From NCBI GenBank assembly GCA_963576475.1, contig OY754981.1, positions 19,372,570 through 19,436,569 of the forward strand: a stretch of 64,000 bases of DNA, in the 5' to 3' direction. This DNA comes from Molanna angustata. Lineage: Eukaryota > Arthropoda > Insecta > Trichoptera > Molannidae. Both the position numbers and the translations under genes were made by a program. Under the pieces are notes generated by a model that saw only the letters and a list, made by a program, of their open reading frames with translations, was not told the origin of the DNA and ran no database searches. Of the stretch, positions 11,931 to 23,184 are shown piece by piece. Within the stretch, counting starts at the first letter, position 1, and each line of letters starts with the position of its first letter.

Positions 11931-12399
11931 GTGAGTCATTATAATATTTGCCTTCATTTATACATTTGACCAATATGAACACTATTAATATTATATTTGT
12001 TTTGAAATAATTATCAAATGTAGGAAGTCGTATGTATTGTAATAGGTATCATAGATGTATGTATGTATGCTGATAGATTTTCTAAAAATAAAAAATACGG
12101 TTCGTATCATTAATGTTAAAAAAGTTATTAAAAATTCTCTAAGTATGAATTATCATCCCAATAGAGACGAAGAAGTAAGAGAGATTGTGGAAGCAAGGAA
12201 ATGAATTGAGATGTTAAAATACCTAAATACAGCACTTCAAGATGTTTTATTGCTCTCATAATATATACCTAAGCCTTGATTTAATTATTTAATTTATGGG
12301 GAAACAAACAGAAAATTGCAAATTACAAAAGACAATAATGAATGTTAAATATTTGTCAAAATAGTTCCCACATCACCATTCATTACATTATGCGTAATA

Positions 12400-12870
12400 T
12401 AAAAATAAAATTACTCAAACATATGTAAATAGTAGAGTTAGTATGAAATTATAGATAAAATACAAAATACAAAAAAAAACAATACAAGATAAGTAATTCA
12501 AAATTAAAAACATACAAATGATGCAGGGATATGTAGGAATTGGGGGATGGATAAAGGAGTTTTGTATTCTATGCCTCTATCACTGCGTCATTGCCGGTAT
12601 ACTCCTGCGATATTGCGTATAATATGTGTTATTGAATATATCAGTATCATAAAACCACGTATTATACTGCTTACAAATGCGTGAAAAGCATGAATTAATT
12701 ATATTATTAGTACTGCAGTGTGGTATATGAAATAATTTTGAGTGTCTGCTTGTTCTACCTGGCACATGAAATTCTAATTTACTTATTATTTGGGAAGCAT
12801 CAAAACAGTTATTAACTATTTTTTGTAGAATTGATAGGTCATTCTGGGATCATCGGTTTTCGATGGATTC
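12400..12870 (-). pseudogene. Jockey-like LINE C-terminal tail
   Basis: The minus frame runs without a stop from about 12850: NDLSILQKIVNNCFDASQII, then LEFHVPGRTSRHSKLFHIPH, then NSCFSRICKQYNTW. 'FHVPxRxxRxxxLFxIPxxxxxxxxxS...RxCxxYN' is the standard end of Jockey-clade polymerases. It stops near 12580 and has an AT-rich 3' UTR. Only the tail survives. Confidence 0.75.
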
Positions 12871-13199
12871 TTCTAGGCCATGAAATTTTATCGAATCGTG
12901 TAATTTGGAAATTAGATTTAATGCAAAAAACAATTTACATCACATTTAAACAAAGTTTGCTGTATCACATATCGTTTTCATTAAATTTACTTTTTATTGA
13001 ATCAGAAAAAGCTAAGGTATTCTTAATGTAATTATATCTATATTGTGTTACATTCGCTTTTGAATCACATTGTACTGAAATTCAAAAGCATTCTTTACGG
13101 AATTGTTTGATAGGTATTCATTAATTGTACTGATTTATTTATTTATTTTTTGTTATTTCATTCTTGTTTTGTGTAGCTTCATATTTTTTAGTAGATGTA

Positions 13200-13385
13200 C
13201 AATGTTTTGGTAAATGTAACAATATTAAATAGATACTCCCCTCTTTTAACACGAGATTTTATCTCAATTAAAGAGGGTTATTATGAATTATATGATGGAA
13301 ATTGTATACCTTTTAAAATTATGATTTATATTTGAACCTTGTATTGTTTTTGTTAATAAATAAAAAATAAAAAAATAATAATAAT
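13200..13385 (+). repeat. LINE 3' end with terminal hairpin (class 1)
   Basis: The hairpin at 13239-13277 has outer arms CCTCTTTTAA / TTAAAGAGG (one bulged T) and inner arms GAGAT / ATCTC, with ACACGAG at the entry. About 100 bases later it ends in AATAAATAAAAAATAAAA and AATAATAATAA. This matches the layout of the other class 1 LINE 3' ends in the window. Confidence 0.6.
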
Positions 13386-13436
13386 CATACATAGATGGGT
13401 ATCAATAGTCGATATATTATAAAGTGCTAAGTATAC

Positions 13437-13615
13437 CTATTTTTTTATTTATTTATTTATTTATTATATAAAATACAATTTTCCTTAAATCTAGTAACAA
13501 AGAAATTTTTTTTTAATACAATATAATATATTTAACTTAGGTTACATAATAGTTACCAGATATTTTACTATTTTCATAAACTGCCTCACTAGGTGAAACC
13601 TGTTCTGAGACCAAT
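13437..13615 (-). repeat. LINE 3' end with covarying hairpin (class 2)
   Basis: Minus-strand element. A hairpin at 13585-13609 (plus reading CTCA-CT-AGGT-GAA-ACCT-GTTC-TGAG) is followed by an AT-rich 3' end and a TAAA tail at 13440-13464. The sister structure at 42853-42878 differs by paired compensatory changes. Confidence 0.65.
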
Positions 13616-13895
13616 ATATGGAAGTAACAGTTCATTAATGACGTAATAATACGAGGCTACAAGGGATGAGTAATTAATATGAAATTATCGTCATTTCCTT
13701 TAGACGCGTCATCACAACCTGTAGCTAGGTACCTATAGGATATGCTGGTGCTGACCATGCGAAGGAAGATAATACGTACGTGCTGAAAATACACAAGTAC
13801 GGAAACGTACTGTCTGATCGCCACAATTAGACTGACTGAAATCTAGAGAAATTTACGAACTGCGTTATTAATAGAAAACTAGCGATGAGTTATAG

Positions 13896-14030
13896 TTGTC
13901 GCCAAATATCCTGAGCCATTTCGCCGAGAAAGGGGGGGGGGGGGCGTTTTGCACATGTAACAAGGAAACAAAAAGCCACAAATTTGCGCTATGCGCATCC
14001 GGAAGCTAGGTTCCATATATTTGGTGAAAA
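13896..14030. mobile_element. 127-bp MITE family, copy 2
   Basis: Begins TTGTCGCCAAATATCCTGAG and ends TTCCATATATTTGGTGAAAA. The interior AATTTGCGCTATGCGCATCC matches the copy at 8484. A run of G at about 13931-13943 interrupts it. Confidence 0.75.
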
Positions 14031-14351
14031 CCATATTACGATGATTTTTTTTCACGTGATTAATATAATAAAGGAGAGACCATTTTTTCAGCTATTTTAT
14101 AATTGCTGAGTTTGCTATTCAAAATAAAATGAGTGGACTGTAGCTGGGACAAAAAAATAATCCCTTGCCCCCTTATCCCCTACTTAAGTAGTAATACTTA
14201 ATTTTTCTTCTTCAAAGTATTTTATTTATTTGTATTATCGATGTGCAGAACCAACAGTTAACAAGAGTAATTAATTACAATGGTTATATTAATATAAACA
14301 TTTTAAAGTTTTTTTAAAGTAGGTTCAACTAAATAATGTAATACATATATC

Positions 14352-14545
14352 GTCGGCCTTCGTGGCTCAGTTAGTTGGATATCCCACTTCTGAAGCAAAG
14401 GTCCCAGGTTCGATTCCCGGTGGAGATACAGTTTAAAATTGTGTTTCCAGTCTTGATTTGTGACTCGATCAACATCATAAAGTCTCCAGAATGTGGAAAC
14501 TTGTTATTGGGTGCGTGTCAAATATCAAATATATATTTAACATAA
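14352..14545 (+). mobile_element. tRNA-derived SINE, family 1, plus copy
   Basis: Polymerase III box A-like TGGCTCAGTTAGTTGGA (14373-14389) and box B GGTTCGATTCC (14407-14417) are correctly spaced. An unrelated body follows: GTGTTTCCAG, AGTCTCCAGAATGTGGAAAC, TTATTGGGTGCGTGTCAAAT. A minus copy with the same body lies at 60205-60410. The acceptor stem cannot pair, so it is a SINE head and not a working tRNA. Confidence 0.85.
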
Positions 14546-14954
14546 TACATGTAAAAAAAAGAAATAAAATATTTAGGTGGGTACCGAAAAACGCTAGAAA
14601 AAAGGTTTTAAAAAATGGAATAAGAAAAAAAACAAGTAGATTATTATAGGTAGCCATTTGTATCCGCACGAAAATTTTAAAAATTCTAAATAATAATTTA
14701 TACCAATCACATGTTGTAAATTAATAGCATATTCAATAAATTAAAAGCATAGGTACCTACCTGTTGAAAATTTTAACAGATGTTATCTATGGAAAACAAT
14801 TCAGCTGTAATTTAAAACATTTTACACACACATCAATGTGTATATATCAGCAAAAAAACTATCAGCAGACTGACCACACCAACGTCAAAATCTGTCTTTC
14901 ATATTGAAATGATTGATTTTGCGCGATCACACAATTTCAAAAGATAAATTATTA

Positions 14955-15245
14955 TCCGATCACGCGGCGTTTACTCTCTATCATCTGCGAGCCCATAGGA
15001 TTCGCATACGAACGTGGTTCACGCACGGTCGCTAATACTTCCCTATCCGTCCCGTCTTCTTTCTCTTCGTCCAGTCCGTCCGACGACCATAGCCGTCTCT
15101 CTCTTTCCCCATCCATCTGTGACGTCACCAACAGCCCTGCTATGCCAGTCACGTCATACTAACCCTCACCCTCGTACGGTCTCGGCAGATACTCGTACTT
15201 CCCTGGTCTAGGAACAATACTGCGTTTCCTATAAAAGGTACTGCG
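14955..15245 (+). promoter_or_regulatory. CpG-rich segment with CRE and TATA box: possible internal promoter
   Basis: Roughly twenty CpGs in about 250 bases stand out against the surrounding DNA. A perfect cAMP-response palindrome TGACGTCA is at 15120-15127, and CACGTCA follows near 15151. TATAAAAG is at 15230-15237. The first downstream ATG (about 15278) opens only a very short frame. Inference: an alternative trh promoter, a non-coding RNA promoter, or an enhancer. It could equally be a fragment of a GC-rich transposon promoter. Confidence 0.4.
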
Positions 15246-15799
15246 AAGTATCTTTAATACTTTGTGTTTTCCCAAAAATGTCTTCGTTTTTATTTAGGTA
15301 GGTACATCTTCGTTAATGTAGGTATTGTTTAGGATAATCAGAATAATAGACTATAGGTAACTAGTTATCAGTTACTGGTATAACCTACTTTTTGTTGAAA
15401 AATCACATCATTACTTTTCAAAATAAAACAAACTTTAGCTGCACATTAAATCCCTTGAAGATTGCTTAAAAAATGCTTAGCAACGGTACAGTTGATTCGC
15501 CGTTTGGCTTCTTTGCGGGCGTCCTGTTTTCAATCCCCAGCAGAGGAGACATTTATTTAAATTCATATCTGACGCAATTATTACTTCTCTGGGCTTGAAA
15601 CACTGGTAAGTTGGAAGAAAATCACCTAATTGCTATAAACTCGCCACTTCCGCAAGATGCAAGGAAGTGTTTATTATAAATTATTATCCTTAATTAATAT
15701 CCTTAATCAATTTTAACTGATTACATTGTATCTTGAAGTTATCAGATTTCTTTTACACATGAAAAATACGATTTTAAGGTCAGTTTACTCGTTGAATAA

Positions 15800-15935
15800 T
15801 GCATTAGGATGATATTAGCCGTCATGCTGGTGTCAATTGGATACTTAGAGCACAAGATAGAGTGGCTTGGAAGGAGATGGAGGAGGCCTATGTCTAGGTG
15901 TGGACGGGTTTAGGCTGAGAAGAAAAAGACCTTTT
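15800..15935 (+). pseudogene. RTE-type LINE tail
   Basis: The frame reads DDISRHAGVNWILRAQDRVA, then WKEMEEAYV, a stop, then WTGLG. This is the RTE end motif 'DD...AGxxWxxxAQDRxxWKxxEEAYV'. The element ends near GAGAAGAAAAAGACC. It is a different family from the copies at 5230, 24085 and 46455. Confidence 0.75.
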
Positions 15936-16962
15936 GAATTTTTTATTCTATTCCAACGAAGAAGTCGAGGTATAATAAAAAATAGCAAAAGGTATTAACA
16001 TAATGTGTGTAAGTAAGTACTACAGTACGTACGTTTTTTTTTTGTTTGGGCAAGTTGATAGTTTAAGTTTTTCTACTCTCGAGATGCCATTTCTTCAACC
16101 AATAAAAAAAAATTGAGTGCATCGAAAAGGTCGCAAAAACTACATAAAACTATTGCAACTATGACATTATTGAAATAAAAAGCAATTGGTAAACTGAAAA
16201 TGTATTATCACGAGTTGAAAGTATCGAGCTATTCTGGTATCACAAAATAGAATAAAGGTAGATAAGTACTACTTTTGCTGGTATTGGTATAGTATAATGG
16301 CACTTTGCAAAACATTGGCCGTATCGATGTCTGCAGCAATCGCAACGGAGGGAAAATAGAAAGATACGGATCCATTTTGAAAACTTTTCAATGGTCTTTG
16401 GAGATAAGTTAAATGGATTCTTGATAGAACTAAATATTCCGATACGAAGTCTGTTAGCAATGCTTTTGTCAGTGCAGTCTTTTAACATATCACAATGATT
16501 ATATTGTTGATTTATAATTCCAAATAATTATAATTTAAGAAAGAAGTTTTGATGTTCCTACAATTATTTTACCAATACGAAAGTATTTTCAATCATCCCA
16601 AAGAAAATATCCATTGAAATATATTCACAAAATCATTATTTTTTCAAATTGTGATTTGATATTGGTTAGTTTCATAGAAGGATCTAATTTGTCTGAAGCA
16701 TTGAAATATATATTAGAATTATATATGGATGGTTGTGAACTGAACTATGAAATCATTTAACTATTGATGTTTCTCTGTATAAATCTGTAGGAATGTTTGA
16801 TGTAAACTTTAATAATTATTTCATTATTTCCTCATTGCTGTATTTTTTTTATTTATATCGCTCTTATTTTTGAATAACTTCATATTATTTGTAAAGCATT
16901 TGCAAATTTCGGACGTAAAATCATAAGGCTCGCACGCACCTGATCTAAATATATTATTAAAA

Positions 16963-17283
16963 CTAATCAAAACGATGCGGTGCTTTTAATGAACGAAATA
17001 GATCATAACTGGATTCGACCGATCCATAATTGTCTTCCATCAAATCGTTTCCATAATGGTTGCAATGCACCTCGATCCAATATATGCTCCACACCTCCCA
17101 CGCTTCCCCAGACCAGTCAACTTTGTGCATAACGACCCAAGTTTTCAACCATCCAAACTTTGAATTACGTGAGAACAGTTTGGCGCTAAATTATTCCACA
17201 AGCTTCTCATACTCGGTGTCCCCACCGTCTCGATGAATTATAAAGAGTGGAAGAACACGAATCCATTTCAATGTGTATGCCAT
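16963..17283 (-). pseudogene. Unrecognised frame broken by one stop
   Basis: From ATG at 17283 the minus strand reads MAYTLKWIRVLPLFIIHRDG, continues to EYEKLVE, meets one TAA, and stays open in the same frame through FGWLKTWVVMHKVDWSGEAW and EVWSIYWIEVHCNHYGNDLM to RSLKAPHRFD at about 16966. That is about 105 codons, tryptophan- and charge-rich, in locally GC-richer DNA. I do not recognise the family. It may be a decayed retrocopy, an old transposon ORF, or chance. Confidence 0.3.
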
Positions 17284-17584
17284 GGTAGTAAAAAGAACAT
17301 CTTAAAAACAGTAAGGTGTATTATTTTAAATTATTCAATTACTATTTCCGACCTGTCTGATTGATGTTAGCACGAACTGTGGATTTATTAGCAGTATCTT
17401 CAAACCAAGCAACAAAATATTGGATATTGATTTGTAATTTATAATAAATACAGAAAAAGTAATGGAAAAAATGGAGTAGGAGAGCATGATGTATAATAAT
17501 TGTGAATATGGATGGTTTTAAACATATTATTATATTCTTAATTCCAGCCATAATATTTTTTTTTAAATCTCCTTATCAATCAAT

Positions 17585-17945
17585 CAATCAATCAGTGGCG
17601 CTACCCATCGTGGGTCCTGGCCTCCTCCAGAAGCTCCCTCCACCCCTCCCTGACCATCGCTTCCTGCCGCCAATTCACAACGCCCATCGTCCGCAAGTCC
17701 CTCTCTGCTCCATCTAACCATCTCAGCTTTGGCCTACTGACGCTTCTTCTGCCCATTGGTCTTATAGCGAATATCCTTTTTAGTGGACAGGTTTCGTCCA
17801 TTCGCTACGTGACCCAGCCATCGGAGCCGGCATATTTTGATGTACATCTGAGTACAACTGGTACAGTTCTTGGTTCACCAGGCTCCATTTTCGCATACGG
17901 GGCCATAAATGCGTCTCAATATTTTCCTTTCAAAGGAAATCTCCT
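17585..17945 (-). pseudogene. RTE-like LINE tail with frameshift
   Basis: The minus frame ends in RIFAIRPMGRRSVSRPKLRW, then LDGAERDLRTMGVVNWRQEA and WRELLEEARTHDG, a common insect LINE C-terminus. Upstream in another frame are TLRRIYGPVCENGAW and CRLRWLGHV, so at least one frameshift and one stop separate the pieces. Confidence 0.8.
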
Positions 17946-19437
17946 AAATCTCCTATCTTTAAATATCCTTATACCATGACTTAATTCAGTTTAATTAGCT
18001 TAGATATTTTGTACTAAAATGAACGATGAATATTCATTTTATATGAGAATGAAAAAAAAGAAGGTTCATTGTCCTACCAAATGAAAGAAAACCAAAGAAT
18101 CCAATCTCTCTTTTCTTCACAATTTGTATACAATGCTTACGTGCCTTTTCATCGCGAAAATATATAAAATATCGGAAAATTTTCAAATATTTGTTTAGGT
18201 AGATAGCCTTGTGTGTCTGTAAAATGTTTCATACAGCTTCAATCTTTAGACAGTATGTTTTAGCCAGTGTTGGGCAAGATTAGTTATGGTCAAACCAAAC
18301 CAAATAAACAAAAGCAATGGAAATTCCTATTCATTTTATTGTCTACTTTCATATATTTATTTCTTCATATGTCGCTCCTAACGAAGGTTGGCGAACTTAA
18401 TTCTTACTCAAAACTCTTCACGATCTTGCGCCAACCTAATGAATGAGTAATGCTGATGATACATCCGAAATCCTCTCTCCGAAACCTTTGTCTGGGAATT
18501 TTACGTCACGATGTATCCAAGTAAAATTTGGATATATTTAAGAATGATGAATGAGAATTTTTTTCGTCTTTTGTCTCTTATTTTCGCCATTGTCTTACAT
18601 TACGAAAATTAATTTAAGTTTATACATATTAAGACCAAGACAAAGTATTATTAAAAAATATATATTTTAAGTAGACCATGTCAACAGATAAGTAATGTGA
18701 GACCGTAGCATTCATAGATATATTTCTTGAATAGACTTATTACCCATACTATAACCACTTTGCAAGAATTCGAAACCAAAATAGAATATTATGCACAAAC
18801 ATGACCAGCTTTCTTTCGGTCTTGATATCTACCATCACTATATGTTTACAATGTGAAAAGCGATTTATCGTTGGATTTACGACCACACCACTCTGGCAAC
18901 ATTTCGTTCTTTATTTAAAAAGACGAACTTGTTACAAATTTTATGAGGGATTTAAAAATCGATTTGGAACACATTGGAACGTACCTACTGATTTATTTTG
19001 GAAATTTCCAAGTTTCACATGAGAATATCTCGAGGTTGAACTTTCGTCGCTTTCAAACAATTTATTTACACAAAATCAAATATTTCACAGCACTTTTTTA
19101 TTTATAATCTCTGAAAGTTTTTAAACAATTTAAGGCTCATCTACCGACCTTAGCGCTCTTCAGTTGCAACAGTAAAGTTCAATTTAGCCGATACGGTGGT
19201 GAAATTTAAAAATTATAGTACGGGTGAATTGTGATAAAAATATTATACGAGTTATATGATTTTTTGATATTATCAGAATAAATTAAAAAACAACTTATGA
19301 ATAAATTAAAAATATCTACAACGAAGTCGTTGAGAAAAGAGGTAGGTAATAAAGAAGTTCATAAGCGTTATAATGCTCAGATTTTTAAGATACCTAAAAT
19401 AATGCATCTTTATAACAAAAAAACATATAATTATAAT

Positions 19438-19618
19438 AGATGGGTCGATGGCAGAGCGGCTAGCGCGCATGGTTAGTAATCCAGTGGTCGCGAGGTCGAA
19501 TCCTGCCTCGACCGATTTCGTTCACCTATAGCACAAGCGTTTATTTGCTTATTTTAGGGAACGTAGAAAGATGTATATGTACTTGTTTAACAAGGACATA
19601 TTCATTTTTTTATAAAAA
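19438..19618 (+). mobile_element. tRNA-derived SINE, family 2, plus copy
   Basis: Box A-like GGCAGAGCGGCTAGCGCGC and box B GGTCGAATCC (19494-19503). The apparent anticodon loop, TTAGTAA, would read AGT, suggesting a tRNA-Thr ancestor. The body contains CACAAGCGTTTATTTGCTTA and AACAAGGACATATTCATTTT and ends in an A run. Minus copies lie at 27305-27487 and 50150-50335. Confidence 0.88.
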
Positions 19619-21514
19619 AAAATAATTAAAAATTAATGTCTAGTAAAAAGTTTATAATAGAAGAAAAAAATCAGTAGAAACTTAGAAACGATTTTTTCGT
19701 GGTCTTTCAAAAAATGTGTAGGTACCTAATATTGTACCATTTGAATATTTCAAACATCATATTCTTTCTACGCATTTCCTTACAATTCATAATAAGTACG
19801 GATTCCTCTCATTATAACTGTAGACTAAAACCTGTATTAAGAGACAAATATGATGATTGAGGCTTGAGGTTTCCTCAATCCTAATATTTGTCAAACTGCA
19901 AATAAGTTCCAAACTGCAATTTAAATATGTAAGCAGGTACCTAATATCATAATGCTATTGTACCTATCTACCACATTTAAATGATTAGACGCTAATGAAC
20001 TATCCAGGATCAGCAGGTAAATTTGTTGAATAGATGCAGGTAAATTTGTTGAATAGATGCAAAGGTCTTTCCACGGTGATGGAAGTGGTTGGTTTATTCA
20101 TGACTCGTGTCTCCTGTGCACCCGCATTCAGTAGGAGGGGAAATATTCAACATAGCCAACAGGATGAACCAATGCGATATGAATTTCAATGTAATCCATT
20201 CCAATATCATTCCTTTGCAAATGTAAATATTTTGTATCCACCTAACCTAACTAGCTGCAAACCTATACTGTACTACTATACATAATATCACCTCTGTTTT
20301 TTCCCTGATTTCGTTAGTACCTATAATAACTATTGAGAATACATAGGTATGCCTACAAAGGTAGGTATTTGGTAATCAAAAAAAAAAAGAATTACTAAAA
20401 TAAACAACCAATGTTTAATATAATCCTACAAAGTTATTTGGTTATTAAACAAAATAAGAATTAATAAAATAACTAAGCAATGTATATTTTCAATTAAATC
20501 TTAAATAAAACTAATTAGGTCATTGTCAGCTTTATTCATCTCAGTTATTGAGATATTTCATTAGTTTTGGGATAATTTGTCAATGGGATCACATTTTTTT
20601 TCAGTCAATGTTTATCTGGGTTATCTCAAAAACATGGAAATTTTGCATGCATTTTCAATAATTACCTAGTTCCTTCTAGTTTTTGAAAACCAGTTGGAAT
20701 AAAAAAATATCCTAACACTACTTACACTTATATGTTGATCCTTTCAACAACGTTTTTCTTCAAACACCATAATTCCATCTAATCTTGGGTCTGCTAATCA
20801 TTCCGCTGGGATGCATATTGTATAGATCTCTTATTGAACATTTGTTAGTTGAGCGCATGAATCCTATGCAAAAAAACGAAAATATAATTTCATCGAAGCC
20901 TCTAAATTAAAAAAAATAGACAATTACGTAATTTCAATTAAAATGATTATGTCACAAGCAGTTGTCATTTACTGTTCCAAAGGTTCTCTAATAACTAATT
21001 ATTTAAAGAACTATCACAATAAATTCAAATTTAACCACCTGTAACCTGCATAATATGTGTTTTCATTTGATCATATACGTTATGTTATAATGTAGTCAGG
21101 TAGCTTTGTATAATAGATATTAGTTAAATTGATGGGTAAGCAAATACTGTTGATGATACACACGTTGTCAATAATAGGACGCCATTGTTGTGTTAGGTAT
21201 ATGTATTAGACTCAGTCTGTTAAATATATTCAAATTTATACTATACATAACTACATAATACAATAATGATACAGTGTATTACTTTGTAGGCGCGTTAATA
21301 TATGAAGTCGATATTTGTAGGTACCTACGTGATATTAACCAATAGGAAGCTTGTTGTAGTAGTAATCAACAATAGGTTCCTACCTACTTAGTATAAGCTA
21401 CATACAATGTATGCTTTACCTTATTCTCATGATTGAATTATTTATAATAAAGGTATTGGTACAATGGAATCAATGCAAAATTATATAGTGTCGAATATTT
21501 TTATTATTGCATAT

Positions 21515-21831
21515 GCGCAAACATTGGATTTTTCCCTGTCGGGAGTCAAAGATATTTTTTAACAGATTTTTAATTATCTCAATAGAGACGAAAGTTGGAA
21601 TATTTATTGTAGGAGAACTGTCATCGGCTGGTTTACGTGATCACTTTATGCGCTTGCGCAACGTTCACCAATTATGCCTTTTTAATGAGATCCCTATCAA
21701 TTAAATTTTTTTTTTTTTTTCGTCGACAGGTCGACAGGTCGTAAGCCCTGTAGGTGCCTTGATTTCCCGGTTCTCCTACAATAAATATTCCAACTTTCGT
21801 CTCTATATTGAGATAATTAAAAATCTGTTAA
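21515..21831. mobile_element. MITE with 58-bp inverted arms
   Basis: The left arm (21561-21618) runs AACAGATTTTTAATTATCTC to AATATTTATTGTAGGAGAAC; the right arm (21770-21830) is its near-perfect inverse. Between them are TTGCGCAACGTTCACCAATT and GGTCGACAGGTCG. TTAA flanks both arms (21559-21562, 21828-21831). But related copies at 6545 and 51330 share sequence further left (ACATTGGATTTTTTC), so the arms may not be the true ends. Confidence 0.8.
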
Positions 21832-21847
21832 TAAATTTATATAGTGT

Positions 21848-22140
21848 CGATGTAGATTCTTATTCTTAATGTGTGCTTTTTGCATCTTGGCCAATTTGTT
21901 TATTAGGGAACGATGTAGATTACTATTCATTATGTGTGATTTTTGCAGCTTGGCCAATTTGTTTATTAGGTAACGATGTAGATTCTTATTCATAATGTGT
22001 CCTTTTTGCATCTTGACCAATTTGTTTATTAGGGAACGATGTAGATTATTATTCATAATGTTTGCTTTTTGCATCTTGGCCAATTTGTTTATTAGGGAAC
22101 GGTGTAGATTCTTATTCATAATATGTGCTTTTTCCTTGTT
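21848..22140. repeat. 63-bp minisatellite, five copies, open in frame
   Basis: CGATGTAGATT starts units at 21848, 21911, 21974, 22037 and 22100 (the last with CGG), exactly 63 bases apart. Because 63 is divisible by three, the minus strand stays open as a 21-residue repeat of the type MNKNLHRSLINKLAKMQKAH. The plus strand is partly open as well. The array starts about 17 bases after the MITE ends. Translation is not supported by any other signal. Confidence 0.93.
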
Positions 22141-23184
22141 TCGTTTCTACGCTTTTTTCTATCGGACACGACATGATTTCCAGGATTTTTACAAATTATG
22201 CATGTATTGGTTTAAAATCTATAGCTCATTATTTAATCTGTATTTTTGCTAATTTAAAATAATATGTTACATAAAGGCATATTTTTGAAATAATTTTTTG
22301 AGTGGTATCTATAAATATTGCGAACGAAATAGTTCGACATCAACGAGAACTATTACAAACCTTGGTCAAGTCTCAGATGCTCCATTTACCTTTGTGACAA
22401 ACCCTTCATTTTTAGAATTTATTTTAAATATTTTTCTATTTTGCTATATTTTTTTTAAATACTAATATTTATTAGATAGAAAGTACTTAGGTATCTAGAA
22501 AATTAATATAGATTGAATTGTGATTTACCAGAACAATGGAATGAACAAATTACCCATTTCTTAGAATCTTCGCCACTGGTTCTCAATTAATAATTACTTG
22601 AAGCATAAAAATTAAATACTCGTATAATGTAAGTTGCGTATTATGTGTAGGTATGTATCTATAGGCACACATTATTTTATAAATTATACAGTGTGAAAGC
22701 AGGCGGGCTATATAATATATAGGTATAAAAGTACCTACCTAAGTAAGTTTCCGCCCCGTGTCAGTCAGTAGGTACTGTGACCTGTGTTCCGCCTACAAAG
22801 ATATATTCCACTAATCAGAACTTTCTATTGTGTTAATGTAATCAACTCTACCAACACTAACACAAATACTCGTATACTCACAAATACATACACACATGCA
22901 TACAACTATCATATAATATCTATTGTAGGTACCTACATACTTCCGTTACTCTTTGAACCAGCCAGCGATACAAAAAATTGAATCAGTGGCGAACCGTGAA
23001 AAATATTGAAAGGTATTTTTTTTTCCGTAAAAACGTATGATTATGACATTAGGTTTTACCTAATCGTTTAAAATTATTATCATAAGCCCACATCAGTAAG
23101 GGCCTGTGACGCAAGTTACCACCCCCTTTCAAAATCGAATAAGTTAACTATTTATACTAATTGATAAATACTTACTTGTTCTTC

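Noticed and set aside
12140..12210. CAATAGAGACGAAGAAGTAAG as another MITE copy
   Set aside because: Only one short word matches the 58-bp-arm family; no flanking similarity.
14352..14425. A tRNA gene
   Set aside because: Box A and B are good, but the acceptor arms do not pair and the same head is fused to a shared body at 60205-60410; it is a SINE. The same holds for 19438, 27305 and 50150.
20034..20285. 83-codon plus frame after a duplicated GCAGGTAAATTTGTTGAATA
   Set aside because: No similarity to anything I know, no splice or promoter context, and it starts inside a direct duplication. Kept only as a note on the 24-bp duplication.
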